This document shows, piece after piece, positions 45,930-55,014 of a stretch of DNA of 64,000 nt. The stretch comes from Alkalibacter rhizosphaerae (GTDB lineage Bacteria > Bacillota > Clostridia > Eubacteriales > Alkalibacteraceae). The stretch lies in assembly GCF_017352215.1 (NCBI RefSeq), contig NZ_CP071444.1, forward strand, positions 2,232,001 to 2,296,000, read 5' to 3'. The number at the start of each line of letters is the position of its first letter. The stretch's first letter is position 1. The notes under the pieces were generated by a model. The model worked only from the letters and a program-made list of their open reading frames with translations. It was not told the DNA's origin and did no database searches. The position numbers and the translations under genes are program-made.

Positions 45930-47035
45930 TTTATATAGCATCTTCTTCTACGGTTCTGCTTGACTGTGTAGTTTTTCCATTGGGACTGAACCGGTGTGTT
46001 GTTTTCCAGTTGAGGATTCAAATCGGCTTTTTGGATCTTCATGGGGTTGTCCAAAACGATTTGATTTAGGAGAATGGCGTTGACCCCTTTGCCTTGGTAA
46101 GCCGGGTCCACCCCGATCAAAAGCAGCTCAGCCCGATCGTTTTTCCGCAAAGCACCCAGGATGGATAAAAAACCAATTGGAAACAATCGCCCCCTGTTCT
46201 TCTGCATGGCTTTGGACAAGGAAGGCAACGCCAACCCAAAAGCGACCAGGTCATCGTTCTCATTGAGGATCAATTTTACGAAGTCCACGGAAAATAATGC
46301 AATGTACTGTTTTGTGAAATATTCGATCTGTTTTTTTGACAATTCTGTAACAGCGTACAGGTGGTCGTAACTTCGATTGATCAAATCAAAGATAGCAGGA
46401 ATGTATGGTATGAGATCTTTTTTGCGATTGATGTCTGGAATATATAACCGATATTTTTTCATAGCCCACTGTGCCAGTTTCTTTACAGTGGGAGGTACTT
46501 CTTTTGGTACTGTCAACTCATATTCCAACCAATCCACATCTTTCACGTAGCCAAGGTTCTTCATGAATTCTGGGTAGTATGGGTGATTGTACGTGGTCGT
46601 GAATGTTGAAATTTGACCGAATCCTTCCACCAACATGCCTTCCGGGTCCAAATCACAAAAACCAAGAGGACCGTGGATGTGAGACATTCCATTTGCCAAC
46701 AGCCAGGATTCAGCAGTTTGAAACAAAGCTTGGGCGACAGATCCATCGTCGATAAAATCCACATAACCGAATCGACCGTACGGGCGTTTCCATTTCTCAA
46801 TATAAGATTTATTGATGATGGCAGCGATTCGACCTACGATGCGATCGTCCTTGTATGCCAGCCAGTATTTTGCGTCGCAATGATCAAATGCCGGATTGAT
46901 GTCTTCGCGCAAAGTGTGATATTCATCGATAAAAAGTTTTGGAACATAGTACGGATCCTTTGCGTATAAATAAACGGGAAATCGTACAAATTTTTTTAGT
47001 AGAGAGCGATTCGAGACTTCTACGATCGTAATCAT
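45908..47035 (-). CDS. GNAT-fold N-acetyltransferase-like protein
   Basis: This 375-residue protein begins ITIVEVSNRSLLKKFVRFPVYLYAKDPYYVPKL, the typical start of a long GNAT-like family found in many bacteria. An AYKDDRIVGRIAAIINKSY strand (near 60-78) and, in the C-terminal half, LLIGVDPAYQGKGVNAILLNQIV (near 310-332) carry the acetyl-CoA-binding signature QGKGVN. The substrate is unknown. I choose ATG 47035 with a GAGGTAG site. The frame is open to 47161, but that would run into the divergent ilvB promoter. Confidence 0.78.
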   Translation of the reverse strand: MITIVEVSNRSLLKKFVRFPVYLYAKDPYYVPKLFIDEYHTLREDINPAFDHCDAKYWLAYKDDRIVGRIAAIINKSYIEKWKRPYGRFGYVDFIDDGSVAQALFQTAESWLLANGMSHIHGPLGFCDLDPEGMLVEGFGQISTFTTTYNHPYYPEFMKNLGYVKDVDWLEYELTVPKEVPPTVKKLAQWAMKKYRLYIPDINRKKDLIPYIPAIFDLINRSYDHLYAVTELSKKQIEYFTKQYIALFSVDFVKLILNENDDLVAFGLALPSLSKAMQKNRGRLFPIGFLSILGALRKNDRAELLLIGVDPAYQGKGVNAILLNQIVLDNPMKIQKADLNPQLENNTPVQSQWKNYTVKQNRRRRCYIKKLRREE

Positions 47036-47142
47036 GGCTACCTCACAAGTTGTTTTAACGTCGACCTTTTTATTATATACAAATATTTTTAATATATCAA
47101 TATAAGACAAACAATACAAGCGTACTAAAAGGTCGAAAAAGA

Positions 47143-47171
47143 TTGACTTTAAAACTGCCATCTATTATTAT
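47143..47171 (+). promoter_or_regulatory. Promoter of ilvBN
   Basis: TTGACT (47143-47148) and TATTAT (47166-47171) are spaced by 17 nt, with a predicted start only about 25 nt from the start codon. There is no room for a leader-peptide attenuator or T-box. Confidence 0.65.
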
Positions 47172-47202
47172 AGTTAGAAATACCTAAAAGGAGATGATGG
47201 GG

Positions 47203-48831
47203 ATGAAGGCTTCTGATGCCATCGTAAAATGTCTTGAAATGGAAGGAACAGATGTGATTTTCGGATATCCGGGCGCAGCTGTTATCGACATTTATGAATC
47301 GCTTCAAGTTTCTCCCATTAAGCACGTACTGGTACGAAATGAACAATCAGTAGTACACTACGCTAGCGGATATGCAAGAGAAACCGGAAAAGTCGGTGTC
47401 TGCATCGTCACTTCGGGTCCGGGAGCAACAAACACCATCACAGGAATTGCAACTGCATACATGGACTCCATACCGGTCGTGGTCATAACAGGTCAGGTAA
47501 ACACAAACCTCATTGGAACAGACGCTTTTCAAGAGGCGGACATGAAAGGAGCGACGCAACCTTTTACAAAACACAATTATCTGGTGCAGGATGCGACCCA
47601 ACTCCCTAAAATACTGAAAGAAGCATTTTTTATAGCAAATACAGGCAGAAAAGGGCCTGTGCTTGTTGATATACCAAAAGACATGCAGGAACAAAAAATA
47701 GCATTTGATTATAAAGACAAGGTGGATATCATCGGCTACAAACCGACTGTCAAAGGGCATGCAGGCCAAATCAAGCGCGCCATTCAGCGGATCAAGGCCG
47801 CCAAGCGACCAGTGATATATGCAGGAGGCGGGATACTTTCTTCGGGAGCAAAAGAGGGAATTTTGATATTTGCGGAGAAGACGGGTATCCCGGTCATCAA
47901 CTCTCTTATGGGTGTCGGTGGATTTCCGCAGGATCATCCATTGTATGCTGGTATCGTAGGCAGCCACGGTTATGCATATTCAAATGAAATCATTGGTAAA
48001 ACAGATCTTCTAATTACTATAGGTGCTAGAATGTCCAATCGTTCCACAACTGGTTTTTATAAACTCAATCCGGAAATCGAGTTCATTCACGTCGATATCG
48101 ATCCGGCGGAAATCGGGAAAAATCGGGGATACACGTTACCGATCGTTGGGGATGCAAAGGTCGTGTTACGATCACTTATAGAGAAAGCGGAACAAATGGA
48201 TTTCACAGCATGGATCGATGAGATCCAAGAACTAAAGGATCACCATGCGCCTGCCTCCCAAGAAAGTGCACCTAATGGTTACATACATCCTGTGGACATT
48301 ATTCGTTATCTCTCTGACAATACAGAAGAGGATGCATGTCTCGTGGCAGATGTGGGGCAAAATCAAATTTGGTCTGCATTGAATTACCAGTTGCGAAAAG
48401 ACCGCAAATTTTTGACATCCGGCGGATTGGGTACCATGGCATATAGCCTGCCTGCCGCCATAGGTGTAAAGATCGCCAATCCAGACCGGCAAGTCATCTG
48501 TGTTATAGGTGATGGCGGGATCCAAATGTGTATTGGAGAATTGGCAGTTGCACGAGAACAAAATGCAGGTGTTAAGATCATACTGCTGAACAACGGAAAG
48601 TTGGGATTGGTTCGGGAAATGCAGCAGGACATTTTCGGGAAAGGCCACACTGCAGCCATCGACTTGAATTATCAGGTACAGTTCCCGAAAATTGCAGAAG
48701 CATACAGCATGAATGGATTCGAAGTGTCCAGTTTCGATGAGTTTCAAAAAGTATTGGACCAGGTTCTGAAAAATGACGAACCGTGCTTGATCCAATGCAA
48801 CATTCATCCAGACACCAGAACATTGCCGTGA
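47203..48831 (+). CDS. ilvB: Acetolactate synthase large subunit
   Basis: This 542-residue thiamine-diphosphate enzyme condenses two pyruvates to acetolactate, the first step to valine and leucine. It has FGYPGAAVIDIYESL near the start, the catalytic Glu in RNEQSVVHYASGYAR (near 50) and, in the C-terminal domain, CVIGDGGIQMCIGELAVAREQNAGVKIILLNN, the GDG...NN cofactor motif. Three in-frame ATGs occur (47194, 47197, 47203), and 47203 is best spaced from AAAGGAG. The regulatory subunit follows 40 nt later. It interrupts the one-carbon region functionally but draws on the same pyruvate pool. Confidence 0.93.
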   Translation: MKASDAIVKCLEMEGTDVIFGYPGAAVIDIYESLQVSPIKHVLVRNEQSVVHYASGYARETGKVGVCIVTSGPGATNTITGIATAYMDSIPVVVITGQVNTNLIGTDAFQEADMKGATQPFTKHNYLVQDATQLPKILKEAFFIANTGRKGPVLVDIPKDMQEQKIAFDYKDKVDIIGYKPTVKGHAGQIKRAIQRIKAAKRPVIYAGGGILSSGAKEGILIFAEKTGIPVINSLMGVGGFPQDHPLYAGIVGSHGYAYSNEIIGKTDLLITIGARMSNRSTTGFYKLNPEIEFIHVDIDPAEIGKNRGYTLPIVGDAKVVLRSLIEKAEQMDFTAWIDEIQELKDHHAPASQESAPNGYIHPVDIIRYLSDNTEEDACLVADVGQNQIWSALNYQLRKDRKFLTSGGLGTMAYSLPAAIGVKIANPDRQVICVIGDGGIQMCIGELAVAREQNAGVKIILLNNGKLGLVREMQQDIFGKGHTAAIDLNYQVQFPKIAEAYSMNGFEVSSFDEFQKVLDQVLKNDEPCLIQCNIHPDTRTLP

Positions 48832-48871
48832 TCGCTGAAGAAACTCAATATAAATCAGAGGGGGTAGCGTA

Positions 48872-49369
48872 TTGAAAAAACATGTATTGTCTCTATTAGT
48901 AGAAAATAATTCTGGAGTATTAAGCAGGATCGCCGGATTATTCAGCAGAAGGTGCTTTAACATCGATAGTTTGACGGTTGGAACAACAGAAGATGAAGCT
49001 CTTTCCCGAATGACGATCGTCGTAACAGGAGACGAACAGACCTTGGAACAAATCAAAAAACAACTCAACAAGCTGGTGGAAGTTATTAAGGTAGTGGAGC
49101 TGGAACCTATTGAATCCATCAGTCGGGAATTGGTGTTTATCAAAGTGAAAGCAGACAACGCCACCCGATCCAATGTCATTGAAATCTCCAATATTTTTCG
49201 AGCCAATATCGTTGATGTGGCGAAGGAAAGCTTGATATTGGAATTGACCGGTGACGGTGTAAAAATCGAAGCGTTTATGGAATTGATGGAACCTTATGGT
49301 GTCTTGGAATTCATTCGTTCCGGTGCTACGGGATTACAACGTGGAAGTGTTGTACTAAAAGAAAAGTAA
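48872..49369 (+). CDS. ilvN: Acetolactate synthase small (regulatory) subunit
   Basis: This 165-residue protein has an N-terminal ACT domain (HVLSLLVENNSGVLSRIAGLFSRRCFNIDSLTVG, about 3-36) and the ALS small-subunit C-terminal domain (about 80-160). It confers valine feedback on the large subunit and raises its activity. The start is TTG at 48872, 7 nt behind GAGGGGGT. A terminator follows directly. Length is normal for the bacterial family. Confidence 0.93.
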   Translation: MKKHVLSLLVENNSGVLSRIAGLFSRRCFNIDSLTVGTTEDEALSRMTIVVTGDEQTLEQIKKQLNKLVEVIKVVELEPIESISRELVFIKVKADNATRSNVIEISNIFRANIVDVAKESLILELTGDGVKIEAFMELMEPYGVLEFIRSGATGLQRGSVVLKEK

Positions 49370-49385
49370 CACAAGTTTCATATAC

Positions 49386-49422
49386 AAAAAGAAGTGTAAG
49401 CATTTGCCTTCACTTCTTTTTT
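49386..49422. terminator. Terminator between ilvN and the ASKHA gene
   Basis: The AAAAAGAAGTG / CACTTCTTTTT arms are separated by 14 nt and end in a T run. The inverted A run can serve the convergent gene. Confidence 0.8.
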
Positions 49423-49443
49423 CTGTTCTTCTATATGTATGGC

Positions 49444-51225
49444 TTAGTCTTCGATCAAGTTTTGGAAATAGGTATTCCTCATGTACTGTTTGGCAAATGT
49501 AGGATCATTGGCCAACTCGACAAAGATCGCCTGCTTTTCGATGTCGATGCACTCCAATTGTTTTTCTTTGGAAATCAAGTGCATCTGGCTGCCTGTTCCA
49601 GCGGCATTGCCGATGGATCGAACGGCGACATCCTTGTACCATGGCAACATGCCAATGGATTGTGCATTGAAGATGTCGATGTAGTTGCCAAAAGCGCCGG
49701 CCAGTACGATTTCAAACAAGTCTTCTCCTTTTATACCATAAGAATCCATCAACATGACGCAACCAGTATAGATGGCTCCTTTTGCCAGTTGTACCTGTCG
49801 TATGTCATCCTGGGAGAAGTAGATGTCTTCGCCAAGCTCAGACTCTGAAGCATAAGCTACCACAAATACCTTTGCATTGTTCCGAAGTTGAACGCGTGCT
49901 CCCAACTTCTTTTTTTCGATCAATTCAGGGCTCACCAAAGCACCTCTTTTGTTGACGACTCCTTCCCGGTAAAGAACGGCCATCAAATCGATGACGCCAG
50001 AACCACAGATCCCCCGTGGCCTGATGTTGCCGATCACTTTATATTCGATGTCATCATCTGTCACATCCACCCGTTCAATGGCGCCGCGGGTCCCGCGCAT
50101 TCCATATTTGATACCGGCTCCCTCCAGTGCAGGTCCACAAGCGGTGGAGGAGACTTTGTATTTTTTGTTTCGACCAACGGCAATTTCTCCATTGGTACCA
50201 AGGTCGATCATCAATCGGACATTTCCATCGTTGGGAAGAGACAAAAGAACGGCTGTAGTGTCTGCGCCAACAAAGCCTCCAAGTAAAGGCAAAAATGACA
50301 CGATCCCCCTGGGATTGATCTTCAAGTTCACCCGATCTGCTTTTGTTACCACTCCTTTGTGGGTCGTACTGCTGAAAGGCACCTTTCCTAAATGTTCCGG
50401 ATATAGTCCCAGGAAAAGGTGCTGCATGGTACTGTTTCCGCTAACACTTGCGAAGTAGATGTCATCTGTATTGATGCTATATTCTTTGCAAATGCCGGTT
50501 ATGATTTCATTGACGGAATCCATCACCAGTTTTTGCAGTCTTGGCAGTTTGTTGATATCGCCGATGACATGGTCGATACGGCTGATAACATCTCCTCCAA
50601 GTTCGGTTTGCTTGTTCAAGGTGGATTCGATTCCGACAAGCAGCTGTTCATCCATGTCGTATAGATACCCTACGACAGAAGTGGTACCGATGTCAAAAGC
50701 AATGCCATAGATCGCTTTCTTATGATCACCAGGCAATACGTCCAATATGCTGCTGTTGTTCAAAACGACCTTGATCCCATCCTTGTGGTGATAATGGAGA
50801 GACATTTGCTGGAGGACCTCCAGGTCAGGTTCCTGTATATCGGACCCGATGTTTTCTTTTAATACATCCCAGTCGTTTTCGCCGATTGACACCTTCAACT
50901 TATCAGCCGGGATTTGTATCACACGGAGACTGGGTTCAAATTCGATGGCATCCAATGTAGCGGAAGTAAGGATCTGCGCCTTTTGTTCTTCTTCCTTCAG
51001 AAGGATTTTCATGCCGTCGTAAACGGTCGTTTGGCAAGATAAGATGATTTTTGGTTGACCGTTTTCCTCGATCTCAACGGCACATTTCTTGCAAGTACCC
51101 TTTCCTCCGCATACCAAGTTCAATGGATATCCGGCTTGGGCGCAGGCATCCGACACTTTTGTTCCTTCCGGCACTTCAATACTTCGATTTAACAAAGGAA
51201 ATTCAACTTTCGCGTTTTGACTCAT
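49444..51225 (-). CDS. Second corrinoid-activating ASKHA protein (RamA/RACo-like, [2Fe-2S])
   Basis: This 593-residue protein has an N-terminal [2Fe-2S] domain with Cys39, Cys45, Cys48 and Cys64 (LVCGGKGTCKKC...LSC). A short linker leads to an ASKHA nucleotide-binding domain with AFDIGTTSVVGYLYDMDEQ (near 175) and LMIDLGTNGEIAVGRNKK (near 340). It is about 50 residues shorter than AcsV, as in activators of O-demethylase and methylamine corrinoid proteins. I infer that it re-reduces the stand-alone corrinoid proteins of this window. It is divergent from the methyltransferase gene at 51449, and the operator lies between them. Confidence 0.87.
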   Translation of the reverse strand: MSQNAKVEFPLLNRSIEVPEGTKVSDACAQAGYPLNLVCGGKGTCKKCAVEIEENGQPKIILSCQTTVYDGMKILLKEEEQKAQILTSATLDAIEFEPSLRVIQIPADKLKVSIGENDWDVLKENIGSDIQEPDLEVLQQMSLHYHHKDGIKVVLNNSSILDVLPGDHKKAIYGIAFDIGTTSVVGYLYDMDEQLLVGIESTLNKQTELGGDVISRIDHVIGDINKLPRLQKLVMDSVNEIITGICKEYSINTDDIYFASVSGNSTMQHLFLGLYPEHLGKVPFSSTTHKGVVTKADRVNLKINPRGIVSFLPLLGGFVGADTTAVLLSLPNDGNVRLMIDLGTNGEIAVGRNKKYKVSSTACGPALEGAGIKYGMRGTRGAIERVDVTDDDIEYKVIGNIRPRGICGSGVIDLMAVLYREGVVNKRGALVSPELIEKKKLGARVQLRNNAKVFVVAYASESELGEDIYFSQDDIRQVQLAKGAIYTGCVMLMDSYGIKGEDLFEIVLAGAFGNYIDIFNAQSIGMLPWYKDVAVRSIGNAAGTGSQMHLISKEKQLECIDIEKQAIFVELANDPTFAKQYMRNTYFQNLIED

Positions 51226-51314
51226 CTATACGTCTCCTTTTTGTGATATAATTTACCTTGTAATTAATACAATTTTAACCCAGTTGTCTTGGATAGACAA
51301 GTTTAAATAATATA

Positions 51315-51343
51315 TTGACAAAGAGAATCCACTTTGATAAGAT
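51315..51343 (+). promoter_or_regulatory. Promoter of the methyltransferase gene
   Basis: TTGACA (51315-51320) and TAAGAT (51338-51343) are spaced by 17 nt, with a predicted start near 51350. Confidence 0.65.
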
Positions 51344-51358
51344 AAAACTAGTAAAGGA

Positions 51359-51374
51359 GCTTGTATATACAAGT
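51359..51374. promoter_or_regulatory. Palindromic operator, copy 4
   Basis: GCTTGTATATACAAGT is palindromic over its inner 14 bases, the best copy in the window. It lies 16 bp downstream of the -10 box and about 75 nt before the start codon. Confidence 0.74.
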
Positions 51375-51448
51375 GAGGTTACATTTTTTATGACCAGGGT
51401 GAAATCGATATCAACAATTATTTAACAAACTATCGAGGAGGGAACGCA

Positions 51449-52261
51449 TTGATCATTATTGGAGAAAAAATCAATGGAGCAATACCCGTGGTAAAGGAAG
51501 CCATCAAGAACAAGGATGAAGCTTTTATCCGTGAACGTGCCATCAAACAGGCAGAAGCGGGGGCTGACTTTATCGACGTTTGTGCGTCCACGGCACCGGA
51601 AGTGGAAGTGGAGACGTTAAAATGGTTGATCGACATCGTTCAAGATGCAGTAGATGTCCCCATATGCATCGACAGCCCAAACCCATATTTCATCAAAGAA
51701 GTAATGCCTATGGTGAACAAGCCAGGTTTGATCAACTCTGTCAATCTGGAGAGGATCGAAGGAACAGACCTGGACAAGTGTGACGTATTGTTTCCACTGA
51801 TCGAAGGAACAGAATGGGAAGTCATCGCATTGACTTGCGACAGTGAAAATGGAACACCCAGGGATGTAGAAACCAGAGTTGTCATATCCAAAAAAATCAT
51901 TGATAAGGCAGCAACCTTCGGCATTACACCGGAAAAGATCCATATTGACCCTTTGGTCATGGCATTGTCCACAGACAATAATTCCCTGTTGAATTTTGTC
52001 GAGTCCATGCGACAGGTCAAAGCCATTTATCCGACGGTCAAGTTTACTTCCGGACTGAGCAATATTTCTTTCGGGATGCCAAAACGAAAGATCATCAATC
52101 AAAACTTTATGACATTAGCTATTTATGAAGGCATGGATTCTGCCATCATGGACCCGTTGAACAAGGAGATCATGGGATCCATCTTTGCAACAGAAGCCTT
52201 GCTTGGAAGAGACAAACATACTAGAAAATACAATACGGCCGTGCGAAAAGACCGAATTTAG
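51449..52261 (+). CDS. Methyltetrahydrofolate-dependent corrinoid methyltransferase (MtgA/AcsE-like)
   Basis: This 270-residue protein has the dihydropteroate-synthase-like TIM barrel: IIIGEKINGAIPVVKEAI at the start, AGADFIDVCASTAPEVEVETLKWLI (about 33-57), CIDSPNP (near 72) and FTSGLSNISFGMPKRKIINQNF (near 195), the pterin-binding strand with Asn. It resembles AcsE and MtgA-type enzymes that pass a methyl group between a free-standing corrinoid protein and THF. The start is TTG at 51449 with GAGGAGGGAA upstream. Control by the shared palindrome links it to the two corrinoid proteins. Direction in vivo is probably methyl-Co to THF. Confidence 0.87.
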   Translation: MIIIGEKINGAIPVVKEAIKNKDEAFIRERAIKQAEAGADFIDVCASTAPEVEVETLKWLIDIVQDAVDVPICIDSPNPYFIKEVMPMVNKPGLINSVNLERIEGTDLDKCDVLFPLIEGTEWEVIALTCDSENGTPRDVETRVVISKKIIDKAATFGITPEKIHIDPLVMALSTDNNSLLNFVESMRQVKAIYPTVKFTSGLSNISFGMPKRKIINQNFMTLAIYEGMDSAIMDPLNKEIMGSIFATEALLGRDKHTRKYNTAVRKDRI

Positions 52262-52263
52262 TA

Positions 52264-52269
52264 TATAAT
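52264..52269 (+). promoter_or_regulatory. -10 box upstream of the THF riboswitch
   Basis: A perfect TATAAT lies 22 nt before the riboswitch, at the very end of the methyltransferase gene. No convincing -35 box was found at 16-18 nt. Confidence 0.4.
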
Positions 52270-52290
52270 CTAGTTTGTAAATAAATAATG

Positions 52291-52380
52291 CAGAGTAGAC
52301 AAGATGCGTTAAGTGTTAAGGGATGGGATGTTGCCCTTAAACGAAGGATGAAAGTCCACGATCTCTTGTCGCTTCCGCTG
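52291..52380 (+). promoter_or_regulatory. Tetrahydrofolate (THF) riboswitch
   Basis: The leader matches the THF riboswitch pattern: GAGTAGA at the 5' side, GCGTTAAGTGTTAAGGG, ATGGGATGTTGCCC, ACGAA, a variable GGATGAAAGTCC hairpin, and a closing CGCTTCCGCTG. It senses reduced folates and should lower expression of the downstream folate-uptake and fhs genes when folate is plentiful. A later segment (52381-52425) probably contains the expression platform near the ribosome-binding site, since I see no clear terminator. Confidence 0.85.
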
Positions 52381-52439
52381 TTTGATCAAGCTCTTGTTTG
52401 ATTGGATGAGGAGGCGCTCTGACAATCAAGGAGAGAATA

Positions 52440-53213
52440 ATGAAAACAACTGCAATCAAGAAAACAAGATTCACCACCAAAACCGTTGTCAACATTGGAT
52501 TGTTTACTGCGATCAGCGTTGTGCTGAAGCTTTTATTCGAAGTGTACATTCCACTAGCGGGATTTTCTTCCCTGAGAATCAATTTTACAACGGTGCCTAT
52601 CGTCATGTCCGGCATGTTTTTCGGACCATTGGCTGGAGCTGTGACGGGAACCATTTCCGATATCCTTTGTTACATCATCAAGCCAGCTGGGCCATATTTT
52701 CCTGGATTCACCATATCCAGTGCTTTAACTGGATGGATCCCAGGCGTCATATTCTTGATCGCCAAAAAATATGATAAAAAAGAAATTCGCTACAACCTAT
52801 TGAACATTGTCAGTGTATTTGCTTTGGCTTTTCTGGTTTTGGGAGTTTTGGTTTTTAAAAATAACCTGGGGTTGGAAAATGGGAAAGTGATGCTTCTGGG
52901 AACGGAATTGTCCATGTTCTTCGTCGCTTTGTACGTCTTGATCGTTTTAGGATTTGCAGCGATCCCGTTGCTGTATAGTAAGTTCCAAAGTGACAATCCA
53001 TCCGGAAACTTTGGTTTGGACAAGGTGTTCTTTACAGTGACACTGACACAGATCATTACTTCGCTAATATTGAACACTTGGTTTTTGTCAATGATGTTTG
53101 ATCAAGGCTTTATTGTTTTCCTGCCTGGAAGACTGATCACCAACTTTGTCTTGATCCCATTGTTTTCGCTAATCATTTTCAGTGTTCAAAAATATATTAA
53201 AATATTTCATTAA
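52440..53213 (+). CDS. folT: ECF transporter S component, FolT-like (folate)
   Basis: This 257-residue integral membrane protein has about six hydrophobic spans, beginning [20 protein letters not shown] and [25 protein letters not shown]. The FGPLxGAxxGxxxDxL pattern is typical of FolT/PanT-type S components that deliver a vitamin to a shared ECF energising module, whose genes are not in this window. The THF riboswitch directly upstream supports folate as substrate. fhs starts 14 nt downstream, so uptake of the cofactor and its main user are co-expressed. Confidence 0.85.
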   Translation: MKTTAIKKTRFTTKTVVNIGLFTAISVVLKLLFEVYIPLAGFSSLRINFTTVPIVMSGMFFGPLAGAVTGTISDILCYIIKPAGPYFPGFTISSALTGWIPGVIFLIAKKYDKKEIRYNLLNIVSVFALAFLVLGVLVFKNNLGLENGKVMLLGTELSMFFVALYVLIVLGFAAIPLLYSKFQSDNPSGNFGLDKVFFTVTLTQIITSLILNTWFLSMMFDQGFIVFLPGRLITNFVLIPLFSLIIFSVQKYIKIFH

Positions 53214-53227
53214 GAGGAGGATTATGC

Positions 53228-54901
53228 ATGAGTTTTAAAAGTGATATTGAAATCGCACAAGAAGCTACGCCGCAAGACATCCGAGAGATCGCATCGAAGC
53301 TGGGTTTGACAGAAGACGACTTGGACCTTTATGGTAAGCACAAGGCAAAGGTGGACATCAACCTGCTGAAAAAACCTTCTGGTAGAAAAGCCAAGTTGAT
53401 CTTGACAACTGCCATCAACCCGACACCGGCTGGTGAGGGAAAAACCACAACGACTATTGGGGCAGCAGACGCATTGGCAAAATTGGGTAAAAACGTTATG
53501 GTTGCATTACGAGAGCCATCCTTGGGACCAGTATTTGGAGTTAAAGGTGGAGCTGCTGGTGGAGGATACGCACAAGTCGTACCGATGGAAGACATCAACC
53601 TGCACTTTACGGGAGATTTCCATGCTATTGGCGCCGCAAACAATTTGATCGCCGCCATGCTGGACAACCACGTATACCAAGGAAACACGCTGGACATCGA
53701 TACCAGAAGAGTTGTTTGGAGAAGAGCAGTCGACATGAACGACCGTCAACTTCGAAACATCGTCAATGGTTTGGGTGGTAAAGCACAGGGTGTACCTAGA
53801 GAAGATGGATTCGATATCACAGTAGCAAGCGAAATCATGGCAATCTTCTGCTTGTCCAATGACATCATCGACTTGAAAGAAAGAGTAAAAAGAATCGTTG
53901 TCGCTTATAATAGAAAAGGCGAGCCGGTCACTGCTGGAGACTTGAAAGCAGAAGGCGCAGTTGCTGCATTGTTGAAGGATGCATTGAAGCCAAACTTGGT
54001 TCAAACGCTGGAAGGAACTCCTGCATTCATCCATGGTGGACCATTCGCAAACATCGCACATGGTTGCAACTCTGTATTGGCAACAAAATTTGCCATGAAT
54101 TATGCAGACTATGTTGTTACAGAAGCTGGATTCGGTGCCGACCTTGGTGCTGAGAAATTTATTGACATCAAATGCCGAATGGCAGACATCAAACCGGATG
54201 CTGTTATTATCGTTGCTACAGTTAAAGCATTGAAATACAATGGTGGCGTTCCAAAAGCGGATCTGGGTCCGGAGAACTTGGAAGCATTGGAAGCAGGTCT
54301 TCCGAACTTGCTCAAGCATGTGGAAAACATCACCAAAGTATTCAAATTACCGGCTGTTGTAGCCATCAACAAATTCCCAACCGATACCGATGCTGAATTG
54401 AAATTGGTAGAAGACAAGTGTCGTGAATTGGGCGTAAACGTAGCATTGTCCGAAGTATGGGGCAAAGGTGGCGTTGGTGGAGAAGCACTGGCAAAAGAAT
54501 TGATCCGCTTGACAGAAACAGAAAACAACATGGAATATGCATATGACGTAGAAGATTCCATTAAAGAAAAAATCACGAAGATCGCTACAAAAATCTACGG
54601 TGCAGATGGCGTAAACTTTACTGCAAAAGCAGAAAAAGAAATGGCCAACTTTACAAAACTTGGATTCGACAAATTCCCGGTTTGCATGGCCAAGACCCAG
54701 TATTCCTTGACAGACGATCAAACCAAATTGGGTCGACCGACCGGATTTGAAATAACAGTTCGTGACTTGACAGTGTCTGCCGGTGCAGGATTCATTGTAG
54801 TTCTGACTGGTGATGTCATGAAAATGCCTGGTTTGCCAAAAGTTCCTTCTGCAGAGAAAATCGATGTAGATGCTGACGGCGTGATTGCAGGATTGTTCTA
54901 A
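53228..54901 (+). CDS. fhs: Formate-tetrahydrofolate ligase
   Basis: This 557-residue enzyme activates formate with ATP to 10-formyl-THF, the ATP-consuming step of the methyl branch. It has the P-loop [13 protein letters not shown] (about 65-77), [22 protein letters not shown] (about 95-116) and the THF-site segment [21 protein letters not shown]. All are canonical and the length is normal for the family. It is the second gene behind the THF riboswitch. A hairpin with T run follows, so fchA and folD may be reached by partial readthrough. Confidence 0.97.
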   Translation: MSFKSDIEIAQEATPQDIREIASKLGLTEDDLDLYGKHKAKVDINLLKKPSGRKAKLILTTAINPTPAGEGKTTTTIGAADALAKLGKNVMVALREPSLGPVFGVKGGAAGGGYAQVVPMEDINLHFTGDFHAIGAANNLIAAMLDNHVYQGNTLDIDTRRVVWRRAVDMNDRQLRNIVNGLGGKAQGVPREDGFDITVASEIMAIFCLSNDIIDLKERVKRIVVAYNRKGEPVTAGDLKAEGAVAALLKDALKPNLVQTLEGTPAFIHGGPFANIAHGCNSVLATKFAMNYADYVVTEAGFGADLGAEKFIDIKCRMADIKPDAVIIVATVKALKYNGGVPKADLGPENLEALEAGLPNLLKHVENITKVFKLPAVVAINKFPTDTDAELKLVEDKCRELGVNVALSEVWGKGGVGGEALAKELIRLTETENNMEYAYDVEDSIKEKITKIATKIYGADGVNFTAKAEKEMANFTKLGFDKFPVCMAKTQYSLTDDQTKLGRPTGFEITVRDLTVSAGAGFIVVLTGDVMKMPGLPKVPSAEKIDVDADGVIAGLF

Positions 54902-54938
54902 ATCCAAAGACTGTAGAAAAAGCAAAAGATAAATAAAT

Positions 54939-54992
54939 GGCTTACACCAATCGTATACGCCTTAGTGTACTTCCTATGGTGTAAGCCTTTTT
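54939..54992 (+). terminator. Terminator or attenuator between fhs and fchA
   Basis: GGCTTACACC (54939-54948) and GGTGTAAGCC (54978-54987) form a 10-bp stem with a 29-nt loop, followed by five T residues. No strong promoter is visible between it and fchA, so it is probably leaky. Confidence 0.7.
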
Positions 54993-55014
54993 AAATGGTA
55001 AGGAGAGTGATCCC

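Noticed and set aside
48232-49206. Minus-strand open frame of 324 codons opposite ilvB/ilvN
   Set aside because: It crosses two well-identified genes and their spacer, has no domain match and no ribosome-binding site that I could support.
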